Below, piece after piece: positions 48,901 through 59,300 of a stretch of 64,000 bases of DNA. The notes under the pieces were generated by a model. The model saw only the letters and a list, made by a program, of their open reading frames with translations, had not been told where the DNA came from and ran no database searches. The position numbers were made by a program, and so were the translations under genes. The stretch's first letter is position 1. The number at the start of each line of letters is the position of its first letter. Origin of the DNA: Acanthaster planci (Eukaryota > Echinodermata > Asteroidea > Valvatida > Acanthasteridae). The DNA lies in contig NW_019091417.1 of NCBI RefSeq assembly GCF_001949145.1, forward strand, positions 722,335-786,334. The letters are read 5' to 3'.

Positions 48901-51900
48901 CCCGTTGAATGTGAAGCACGGACCAAAGTCTGTCCAGGTCATCTGTTCAATTCGAAGGAAAAGTACATTGAACCTTACTTCAGCTGAAGTACATGTGCAT
49001 GTACCGACTACCTAGAGTGGCGCGATACAAGAGCACGGCGGAGCCAAAACCACACGGGGACNNNNNNNNNNNNNNNNNNNNNNNNNNNNNNNNNNNNNNN
49101 NNNNNNNNNNNNNNNNNNNNNNNNNNNNNNNNNNNNNNNNNNNNNNNNNNNNNNNNNNNNNNNNNNNNNNNNNNNNNNNNNNNNNNNNNNNNNNNNNNNN
49201 NNNNNNNNNNNNNNNNNNNNNNNNNNNNNNNNNNNNNNNNNNNNNNNNNNNNNNNNNNNNNNNNNNNNNNNNNNNNNNNNNNNNNNNNNNNNNNNNNNNN
49301 NNNNNNNNNNNNNNNNNNNNNNNNNNNNNNNNNNNNNNNNNNNNNNNNNNNNNNNNNNNNNNNNNNNNNNNNNNNNNNNNNNNNNNNNNNNNNNNNNNNN
49401 NNNNNNNNNNNNNNNNNNNNNNNNNNNNNNNNNNNNNNNNNNNNNNNNNNNNNNNNNNNNNNNNNNNNNNNNNNNNNNNNNNAAAAAGGACCACTCAGTG
49501 GACAAGCGTAGATTCACAAAGTAAAGCGTTCGATATAACTGTTAGTGCTTTGATCTTCGAATAAACTTGCGATGAGGTTTTGTTTTTTGAGCAAGTGCAT
49601 TTAAAGCCGGCAAGGGGTGAGCTTGGTTCATTAATAGCGCCAGAAACTCCGAGCAAATGATGCGTGCATGACATGGTGTTGAAATATAAATGATTGTCAC
49701 TTTGGCAACGAGCTCACTTTTCAACCACGACTGTATTATACACGCACTCGTATGAGAGTTGAAAAAGAAACTTGGTTTTGCCTTTGAAAATGTTAACAAA
49801 GTGCCAGCTGACCTCAAAGTCTTGTGGGCCGCAGGTGAAGCTTTGCTTCCATCGACATTCCAGTAACATATCTTCGATCCTGTGCCCCCATCTCGTGCTA
49901 AGTTCTTCTGCTTCCCAGTCAGGGAAGGTAAGATTCTCGTAGTCAGGAGAAGTAACATCCACTTCGTTTTGGGGGAAAGAAGTGGTGGTTAAGAAAGGAA
50001 GTAGGTGAGGAACCAAAGACTCCCATCCAGACTCGATGACGGCTGACTTCTTGAAAGCGTTGTAGTTACAGATGGTGATAGCTGGGAGGGTCAGATTGGA
50101 CACAGGCATGTAGCTCAATGATGTAGTGGTGTCAAACTCAGAGAAAGTGCGAAAGTGGTCGGCAGTGAGAATGATGAAGCCGGTCCAGGCAGCCAAGAAG
50201 AGAATCAGCCATACGAAGCTGGGAATGGACCAAAGAGGCAAGGTGACTTCCCGCGAAAATATTTTAACTAGTCCAAAGTGAAACTTTAAATACTTGACAC
50301 TCGATACAGGAAAAATTAAATTCATACTTTTCATTACTCCATTCTTACCGGTTTTTTTGCATTGAAAGCGAACCTATTTCGCAGGTGCATTCAGCTAAAC
50401 TTCTTTACGTCATCACCAATGATAAACTGACGTGGAATGGCCATATTTATTTTCTTACTACAATTATTTCTAGAAAGTCAGGTATTCTCTCAAAACTTTG
50501 AACTTTTCTTCCCCCTCCTATTCTCTATCACAACTTTCTCTACCCCTATTATCTGAGCTACTTCAAAATTGAGCGTGCTCTACAGCCAACTGAGGAACTC
50601 TCTCCTCGAACTGGCCAAAAACGAGCGATTAAAGAACGATCACGTTTTACATTCTCAGGAACACAGCGCACCGATAGCTCTCTTTGCCCTTTTTAGTACA
50701 TGAACTCTCATGGACAATAATAACAGACTTCAAACAGGAACTTCATGCACGAGTTTACTAATAAATTTCTTGGACTGGTAATTTCGGCCTATTTTCTATG
50801 GTCATTCACAACCTTCACGGCCATGGCACACGACTATCGGTGAAAACAATCCGTGGACCAACTGGCGTGTCAACCTTTTGGTGAGGGAGGGGGGGGGGGG
50901 CAAATTCAAAAGCGAATGCAGCTTCTGCTCATTCAACAAGTCCCGACATCTTTGCTTTTTTTGCTAGTGTTGTTTCTAAGGGTTTTGGTGCTAATATTTG
51001 ATAATTAAATAGGCCTACGTCAATTATTTCTGACTCAGAAATAAAAGAAACTAAAAAAAAAAATCGTCAGGGAGGCAGCCCCCTGAACACGCCACTGAAC
51101 CAACCGAAGATCTCCCTATGAGTACAGACATGATCTCTCATGAGCTTAGGTAGATTTTTTTCTCGATAAAACCATGTGTTTTCCCAATAAGTTTTCTGTG
51201 TTTCTCCCTATGTATTATGCTTTTCGTTTGGCAGACACACTTAACTACTTAATAACCTTTTTTTATTTTGTCTCTTTTTCATTTGTCCATTAATGTTTAT
51301 TTTGAATTTAAACACGTACATTTGACTTCCACCATGGTATAGAAATGTAACTCTTTGGTTTTTGCTTATGGTTTGCTGTACGAATTACTAATCATGGAAT
51401 TTGTTCACAGCTTTTCGCAGGTTTCTTAATTCTTTATTTTTGTATTTATGTCACTGAATCAATTTTTGTTCCTCCTTAAAATCATATTACCAGATCTGTA
51501 TTCTCATGTTCCCTTTACTGAGTCATTCGTTTCTTTCTTGTTCTATTTTAGGCCTCTCCTCTGACATTTCAGAAAGTACTAAAAGCAACATGCATGAGTT
51601 GAGGTAAAACTGCGAATTGCTGGTGCATCGTTGCACTTAGCCTCTACATTATTTAGGCCTCTGGCAGTGGCTAATGATAATGGATTGCAAACACATCAGG
51701 CGGGACGATGCCACTGACGAGCAAAATGGAAATGGACAGTAGCTCGACGCTAGACAACTGATGAAGACAATTATTGCTGGTAATAAAGTAGCACGAGCGA
51801 CAAATCGAAGTAGGACGCTGGAGTACTTATCTGCAATTAGTTTGGAAAGCATTTTCAAAGAAGGGGCACCATGACGAAGAAGCTGACATGAATTTTAAAA

Positions 51901-52638
51901 AGGGTTTGTAAATTAAAACAACCTTCACAGGCCATTATAACAGCGGCCAAAAAGTAGGGACGGCAAAAAGATGACATTGGCCTCACATTTTAATGCCATA
52001 CAATGCAATACAATAACTACATTTTTCTATATATAAAGAACAATTAAGCTGACAGCAGCCCGACGTCCACTATCTTTTTTCCCTGTGTTTGAATATCGAT
52101 TAAACTAAGAAATACCTTTTGGTACCCGTCCGGGTTTAAAATCGCTATAATGCCCTACGTTGTTTTTCTCAAAAAGCGATGGGTGATGTGATGTAAAGTC
52201 AATTCATGTCCAGTGTTTGTGCCATGACAACATTTGGGTTTGGATTTGTCCTTGACGTGTTTTTCATCAGCACAAAACAAGTGTTGGAATGTCTGGCCGT
52301 AATTCTGTGACCAAAACGTTCAGATGTCGCCCTGTAAAATGTCAGTATACTCACCGTCTGCATATGTGATACTTGGAGTTCGTGACGTACTTGATACCGT
52401 GCAAGGATGTTTCTGACATGAAATCCCTGAACAACAACACCCTCTTGTTCCTGACTTCCAGTCCGACAGGATCATCGGCTGTTTGACGGAGATCTCTCCG
52501 GTTTGTTGTCTCCTCGTGGTCCACACTCCTCGATGCATTGTCCGCGATTACAAAGTCCGACTCCTCAACTGAGCCTGGCATAGGGCCTACTGCCCCACCG
52601 CTCGAAAGTGCCTGAATACGGGCAGAGGGCTTTAACAT
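42987..52638 (-). CDS. ASIC/degenerin-type sodium channel subunit, copy B (9 exons, complete)
   Basis: Exons: 52638-52355, 50218-49813, 48942-48763, 48112-48011, 47471-47324, 46885-46826, 43890-43755, 43426-43335, 43132-42987 (TAG). Exon lengths are identical to copy A (517 aa), with no frameshift. By eye about 33 residues differ (94% identity), most in the N-tail (13) and the C-terminal exon (5). Exons 3 and 7 encode identical protein. The HG gating motif, TM1, all 14 extracellular cysteines and the GAS filter are kept. Differences of note: FTSETS to FMSETS beside the HG motif, YDWATF to YDAATF, MAWMS to MPWMS (Pro is the usual ASIC residue), and GGEL to GGAL at the start of TM2. The exon 3 donor is gtaata, weaker than gtatgt in copy A. 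Retained coding frames in both copies argue for two working genes. Confidence 0.93.
44340..45240. repeat. Tandem array, about 146-bp unit, about 6-7 copies, inside LINE 3' region
   Basis: The marker atctgcaaagtttcaac (or variants) recurs at 44344, 44490, 44634, 44782, 44929, 45063 and about 45209; spacings are 146, 144, 148, 147, 134 and 146. Each unit also carries agatatagggc-cttaaa, atgcacctttaatgt, a cacgtgac-like block and often tgatgacgtcatca. Units are diverged, so the array is not recent. Confidence 0.85.
44437..46198. promoter_or_regulatory. Cluster of TGACGTCA (CRE-like) palindromes
   Basis: Exact TGACGTCA at 44437, 44595, 44874, 45570, 45725, 46009 and 46180, plus TGACGTCG at 46191. 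Four sit in the 14-bp palindrome TGATGACGTCATCA. Elsewhere in the 64 kb I find only about four (14754, 20898, 25156, 53133). The motif is the known ATF/CREB consensus; binding here is inference. Confidence 0.6.
46546..46800 (-). pseudogene. LINE ORF2 C-terminal remnant
   Basis: The frame read from 46800 down to TAA at 46548-46546 stays open and shows NSHDYSTRSRRNLHVPF, FYGPRLWNTINWEIRTMPS and VGRFKSSYKRAL. This is the conserved tail of LINE ORF2 proteins (H-Y-T-R, then GP-LWN, then FK..). Everything N-terminal is missing through 5' truncation. It is not a host gene. Confidence 0.8.
47519..48005. repeat. Intron-4 tandem duplication with duplicated exon-4 donor, copy B
   Basis: Segment 47519-47771 (taaacttataacaaatccc to aacttactattag) is repeated, diverged, at about 47779-48013; copy A has it once (31720-31960). 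The duplicate includes the last bases of exon 4 and its donor, so a second acttac (gtaagt on the minus strand) lies at 47762-47767. A 12-bp direct repeat of gtcaatgtgtg also lies inside. Confidence 0.75.
49062..49482. other. Assembly gap (421 N)
   Basis: Unknown bases inside intron 2 of channel copy B. Copy A reads straight through the matching point with only an A8 tract (32971-32979), so no exon is expected to be lost. Confidence 0.99.
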
Positions 52639-53115
52639 GGCCGATAAATTTAGAAATTTCGGGGATGATTTTTAATTGCAATTAACAGACTCTATAACCT
52701 GAATTGAACTACGTGTGAACTGGATTATAAGTTCAGAGTTGTGGTCAGGAGGGTACTTCATCCACAAAGCACACGCTACCTTTTGAATTAAGGAACTGTG
52801 GATTGATCAGTAGTGTAAAGTCACGCAGCGAAAGCTAAATAGAGCACAGTCTACGGTGGCATAGCAACAAGAGTTACCGGACCGACGCGTTTCATTGGTT
52901 GATGTAGGTCAACGCCAAGAAGACGAGTACAGGCGCGCATCCATTTCCCGCATTTCAATATCGCCCGACAAAAAAATAGTTTAGGCCCTACTCATCCGGA
53001 GAATTCAAGATGCGAAGCATTCTCTTTGAGCAAACATTTCTCCGCATAAGATGCTCTAGCATATTAATCATTAACTGTGATTACTACCGTACCTAGTGGA
53101 CATCATGAACGTACT

Positions 53116-56100
53116 GGAAAGTCGAGTCCGTCCAATGACGTCACATTTTTTGCCAAGATTTGTCTCCTGCCCTCATTGACCGATTTCGATAAGTTTTTGC
53201 GAAGAGACCAGGCGGAGACCGGAAAAAGCACACAGAAAACGCCAATTTTTGCTTATTTAATGACTTAAAAGAGGGCTTAATCCAACTTAATGTTGAAAAC
53301 TATCATTTAACGTCAATTTAACCCTACATGACCGATTTCCTTTACCTGTGATTACTACCTGGTGGACATAATGAACGTATTGGACAGCACAGGGTTATAA
53401 CAGAACAGACCATTCCGTTCAACCTCGTTACTTCCGACGGTTGCTGTGATGTCACCAGTCTCGTTCAACACTACATGGACTAAGTCCTTCGCCCGGCCAC
53501 CTTTCTGGAAAGTTGTTGATTGTTCTGGGATGCTTCACGGGAGACAAAGGTTTCTCAGTATTAATCTTTGGCTTCGAATTGGTTGAACGGCCTGACCCCC
53601 GGATGATTCTCCTCGGGCTTTTATACATGTACTTTAATATTCATCCGCTTTTTTTTCGTGAAGCCGTTTATTTATCTAGTAAAATTAAGTGGCTGTTTGT
53701 GAATAAAACGAGTCTTACATCATCATCATCATAACGTTTCCATCATCCATTAGGCTATGTCAGTCTCCGCCACCAATAACAAGCCGGTGCTTGTAATATG
53801 ACAATAAAAACACTAAATGGGCCAGTTTGAAATGTACAAATTAAAAGAACGAATAAAAATGGTACTTCTGATAAGCATCTTACCAAAACAAAATCGACCG
53901 AGTCTGTCCATTACATGGACATACATGTATTTCCAATTTTTGAATGCATACTTTCAACTAACATATAGTTACTACCGTTTGCTGAATTCCCGCTCTCAGA
54001 ACTCCGACAAGTTCACATCAACTTCACCTGCCCCCCCCAACATTTCGATTATACTTTCTTGCAGGCATTAACAAAACTGCCAAAAGAAATATAATAATGG
54101 AAAAACATGACCTTGACAGTAGTGGCGCGAGGAGTCCATTTTTCTGGAGCAAGCAGGTCTGTTCCGCGCCATCCGGCTTACCAGGCCGACGGGTCCGGGT
54201 GTTTTCATCCAGTATCTTAGTATGAAGACTGAGACTGATATGTCTGTCCTCCTCAATGGGATGCCAGTTCATCGAAGGTTGCTCCTAGCTTAATGCTGGA
54301 AGCCGTTTATAATCCCAGGCGGAGGCGGACAAGTAAGGGAGGGGGAACAAAGTGGCTTGCTCAAGGCCACAACTTACGGCAAGTACGTGGAGCTGGATTC
54401 GAACCCCCGACGCTCTGGTCAGGAGTCACAATTAAACCTACTCACCTGCAACCCCTACCACCTTTTTTCCAAACGGGACACTATAAGCTAAAGGGGCCTC
54501 GCGAAGCTGTTTCCCCTTCTGCAAATTCCCCATCCAAGTGAGACAGAGCGGGCGTGGGCCTCAAGCAGAACACGTGGCTGGAGTACCACTTGAAAGTTAT
54601 AACACTAACCAACAAGGAACAAATCACAACCCTTAAATTGTATTCACCGCGAGTATGTACAATGATTTATTTCACAAATGTATAGTTTTGGCATACAAAA
54701 AGTAATACGTCCTCACTCAGGGGGTGAAATTCACACCAGGCAGCTCAAAACCTGATGACCAGAACTTCAGGAAAACAATAAATCAAAATTCCTTTAAGAA
54801 GCAACAGGTCCATTTATAACAGAAGCAATGCTAAAATGCCCTGTGTAATAATAAGAATTATCAAGCGATGCAAGATTGAATCTGAATAGACCTTATTCGT
54901 GGAGAAGCCATGTTTTGTCTTGTTCCCTGAATCTGTCTCATTGTAATCCGATAAATGGGGCAGTGCCACACTATTTGGGTTCAAAACGTCACTTTCATTT
55001 TTTTTAAAATGTGGCTTAAAACATTTAGATATAAACTATGACATCTTTGAAATATTCTAAACTTTTATTTTGTCGCTGTTAGTTTACTCTCAGGTTCCCA
55101 ACATGAAAAGTTTTACCTCAGAGTCAATTCAAATTGGCCGACACAAGAATATTGTCCATCGCCACCACTCACTGTCTGCATCAAAGTATGTTTCTTAATT
55201 TCATCACATCACACAATAGTCAAGCATCACTTCAGAGTTGACAATGCAAGGAATATCTGATTTTAGTTTGGGGTAAAGTCAGTCCAGCTGAGCTAAATTT
55301 GAAGCAAACCCATCAAGGAGGGAGTACACCTATCACTGGTACAGTGTGAGCTGAGATTGGAAGCTGAATAACAACAAAGATCTTCATGCATCATCACTCA
55401 AAAATCATCACTCGGCAATTGAGAAATCAATCAGATGTCAAACTCTGCATACGTATGACATGTCTACCTAGGTGGACAGGTCCTATTGATATAAACCATC
55501 CTAAAGTCATCTTTACTCATCAACCAGCTTCAACAACATGCAATGCACGCATCATTTCAATCCTGCATGAAGCACATATTAGTGGTGGGTCGGTACAGGG
55601 TTGAGAAGCACTCTCATTCTGCAGTCCAACACAGAACAAAATTGTTCAGCAAGCAGGTCAGTGTCAATTCTCTCTTTCAGAGCAAATTTGCATTATAAAT
55701 AAGATCATCTGCATGATCGATGATCTGGGGAAAGAATAGAATACTCCAAGGTTGATCAAGAGAGATGAGCAAGAGCAACTGTATGTCGTCAGTGTTACTA
55801 CGAGAGAAATAACTAATACTTCCTATTTTCAGAAATCACTTGGAAACAGGACACCAGTAACCCTGCGCGGATAATGTGAAACTACGATGAAATTGAAATA
55901 GGAGACAAGAAGGCCACTGATCTCGAAAACAAAATAGGTGACTTATTGATATCAAAGTTGCACCAAAGGTGCACCTTGGGCCTATCCCCAAAACACCCTT
56001 GATTGGTTTTCAATTTGTTCTGGCACTCCTTTCTTCCCAATTTCATACATCCTCCATCATCTTCTAGCTATCTAACTGAGCAATCTGAAATCTGAGAAAA

Positions 56101-56382
56101 ATTGAATATGCAAAGCATTCAGCCTCAATGTGGATTGTGGAACCTTAAAAATCCCCTACTAAGAGACGTGATGACAGCAATAAGATGACACATCTTCCTT
56201 GATACACTGATATGAATATGGCTGATTATACAAATACATCATAGCTAGGGTGGTTGGAGATGCGTTCTGCCTTTTGCAGATCAAGTGCAATACAAGTCCT
56301 AATGACCTTGAGATCAGCAACTTCTTCATGCATATTGCAGATACCAAGACAAGATGCTCTACCTGAGGTATTACTTAAGCTG
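53116..56382. other. Spacer and likely 3' UTR of the ankyrin-DHHC gene
   Basis: Holds a tRNA-derived SINE (54090-54475) and otherwise AT-rich non-coding sequence. Minus-strand AATAAA signals (tttatt at 54667 and about 55062) could end the DHHC transcript, giving a 3' UTR of 1.3-1.7 kb. No exon seen. Confidence 0.45.
54090..54475 (-). mobile_element. tRNA-derived SINE
   Basis: On the minus strand an A-box-like TTGCAGGTGAGTAGG (about 54450) is followed by a B-box GGTTCGAATCC (54405-54395), correctly spaced for a Pol III promoter. The body has ccttgagcaagccactttg, a block common in deuterostome SINEs. The exact 3' end was not determined. Confidence 0.6.
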
Positions 56383-59300
56383 CTATACAGTATACACAGA
56401 TGCTTGCTCTATCTCCTCGTCACTTGGGGGCGCTCTTAAATGGAAGAACTCTTTGAGGTTGTGTATTACGCCACGGTTGTAAGGGTTGAAGAAGTGGCCA
56501 CTGGCATCTTTCAAGTAGTCGTAGCGTTTGTAGTTCACGCGCTCATTGGTGTTGATGTTTTTTACTGCCATGTACCACTGGAGGCAGACAAAAAAAGAGG
56601 ATAACTTACTCCTAATTTGTTTCTGCTCATTGAATCCTCCAACACGGAAGTGAGCATGCCTGTTGCGAAGAGAGGTGTCAAAAATCGTTTCAAAAGAATG
56701 GACAGAGAGGTGCCAAAAACTGTTTCAAAAGAAGAAAGTGCTCACTCTTGTGGTAACTATAACACCATGGAAGCTAAACTCTTTTGAGCTACGTGGTTGA
56801 GAGGAACCAGTTGTTTCAACAACTAGTTAGAATAACTTTCTCCTCAGAGCCAGACAACTCACAAAAAAGACAGATGAGAGTGTAAAGTGTTATTGCAAGC
56901 CTTCCGTCAATCCCTACGTCGTCCAGGTTCACATTACACACTGCAAGTCTCATATAGCGGTACACATGATACACCTATGGACAGAAACCCCTTCACTGCA
57001 TTGGAGCCCAAATCATACCATTTCTACTGCAAGAGTCCACAAGGATTGGACTCTTGCAAGGTACTTACGGCTGTTACAGAGAGCCCGCCTGCCACAAAGC
57101 CAAAGAACACGACGTCCAGAAGGCCCAAGACGTAAAGTATTTTCCAACCATCTCGCTGAATAGCAAGGTAGCAGAAATACAATGTAAAGATGGCCATGGC
57201 CATCAAAGAGGTGGTGAACCCTGTGAAGAAGACTCTGGAAAGGTCACAAATATAAACATCAAATAAGTGGACTGGAAAATCCAACCCAAGTCCTCTAGAC
57301 AACAGTTCCAGTGAGCTACTCACCGAGCCATCAAAAATGCAGTCAAATACTGACAATTAGAAAAATGTTAACATATCCTGTTTACAAAAGGAAAATGTCA
57401 GGTTCTAACTCTTTCTGTTCTGTTTGCCAACATTGATAGTACATTTATATGTACAAGATACATGTTTCATCAAGTAATTTATTAAGTCCAAACAACCTTG
57501 TTACAAAGGCATACGACTGTATTTGTAAATCTGTTCGGCAATTTCAGTCATTCATGCTGTGCTATCTGTTGATCATGCATAAATCTTGATCTTGACTTCC
57601 CTCTTTTTGAAACAATGACAGTGTAACAATTGTCCCATCACACAAATGGAGGGATCACACAAAATATATTCATTTTATGACGCTCTCATATAATGGAGAG
57701 TACAAGAATTAAGGTCTTAGATAGTACAAGTCAACAGACTGCACAAAGACGTTTGAAGTGATGTAAACCACTGTCTCTCCGATATTTACACCAACCTGTT
57801 TTTTAAGCCTACACAGTTGTAGATATACGGACAGTGATGGTCAAAGTGTCGGACGCATTTATTGCACGTTCTACAGTGCTTAGTGCGTAGTGGTTTGACG
57901 ATACGGCAAGTATGGCATAATCGACTCAGAGGATTTCTGCCTTGCTTCCACTCATCAAAATGGGCAACCTGACGGGACCAAAAGAAAAAAACCAACCTTG
58001 CTTCATTTTTTATTCACTTCCAATGACAGAACCATTTAACAGTGTCCAGAGAAGATGGAGAACAGTAAATTTCAGCATATCTAAAGCTCTTGAACACCCG
58101 TCTTACGGGGTCAGGTTGGCAGAACATTACTGTCTTTGCCTTCCATCTCTGTGACCTTGGTTCAAATCCTACGTAGGTCCTTATGTGAATTGGATTTTCG
58201 ATCCCTGCGTGATTCTGTTGGGTTTCCCCGGAATATCTATTTGAACATTTATTCACTGTCTTCTCTCAAATTCCTCATCCCCCCCAATGGAGAACAGTTT
58301 GCTGGTAACACACAGACCTACCTAGAGGGCAGGAAAGGGGGAAAAGAAAGTGAAGAAATGTTCAGAGAGATACTCTGGGGAAATCCACCAAAACAGGCAG
58401 GGAGTGGAAACCCTGAAACTCATAGGGCTAGTCTGGGTAAATAAGAAATGATAACAGAAATGGAAAATGGAACCAGAAAATGCTCCAACTTCTGAGGAAG
58501 TCAGTGACTGGTGGCTTTGGATTAAGTGTGAACGTGCATCAAGTGCATAGGGAGGAATATTTCTACAGGAAAAATCTAGTACCCCATGGTTGTAATCGTT
58601 GGAGTGAGTGATGGCCCCTGACGCCCAACATCAGAGTGTTTAAGTTTAGCATTACTTGAGAGTGCTTGAATGGGTGCCTACCTGTCTGATTGCACGGTCA
58701 TAATCTGGTGAGTTCTTAGGTAAGAATCCAGGATCAGTGTTGTAGGCTCGGTACAGCATGACCCACATGAAGGCATTCAACACCAAGAACGGAGAATGCA
58801 CGTGTGGCAAGTCATACAAACTGTACATAGGTAACAACTACAATAGAAATGCCAAATGATCATCATGAAAAATACCAGAATGATTATCGGAAAAAACTTT
58901 CTCAGTTAGCGGATCTTAAGGTTGTTACGATTTTAATTGTTTCCAAGAGTGTGGTCGCATCAATGGCAAGTCCCTCAAGGTCTATCAGAAGCTCATCACA
59001 GGTCAGCCGATCTTAAACCAAGTCAAAGCCAAACAAACAAGAACGTGCCCAAATTACTTGGCCCGAGTTTGAAATTATGTAAGAGTCTATGGCAGAGTAT
59101 GAAGCTACATTCCACTGAGGCGAGTACAATGTTAGGTGGCAGCCCCGCCATTCAGACATGGCCTGACAAATGCAACGGTTCAAAATGGGCAAGTGACGGG
59201 ACTCGCGAGACGGCTGTCGGACAGGCTTGTGACGGAAGTATGATAGACTCCACTACAGCCGTAATTGTCCCATTATTGAAGTTCTATTATCTCTCCTCAA

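Larger units (their letters stand above)
42353..53115. repeat. Segmental duplication, copy B (10.8 kb, direct)
   Basis: Direct counterpart of 29042-35780. It is expanded by the 2.7-kb LINE insertion in intron 6, a duplicated intron-4 segment, and about 1 kb in intron 1 (50485-51520) that copy A lacks. Near its end the tgtgattactacc segment occurs twice (about 53071 and 53345), so the right boundary may reach about 53395. Confidence 0.85.

Noticed and set aside
48993-49517. Long frames over the N gap
   Set aside because: Produced by unknown bases, not by sequence.
54395-54405. Intact tRNA gene suggested by the B-box
   Set aside because: No cloverleaf or acceptor stem can be drawn; SINE head is the better explanation.
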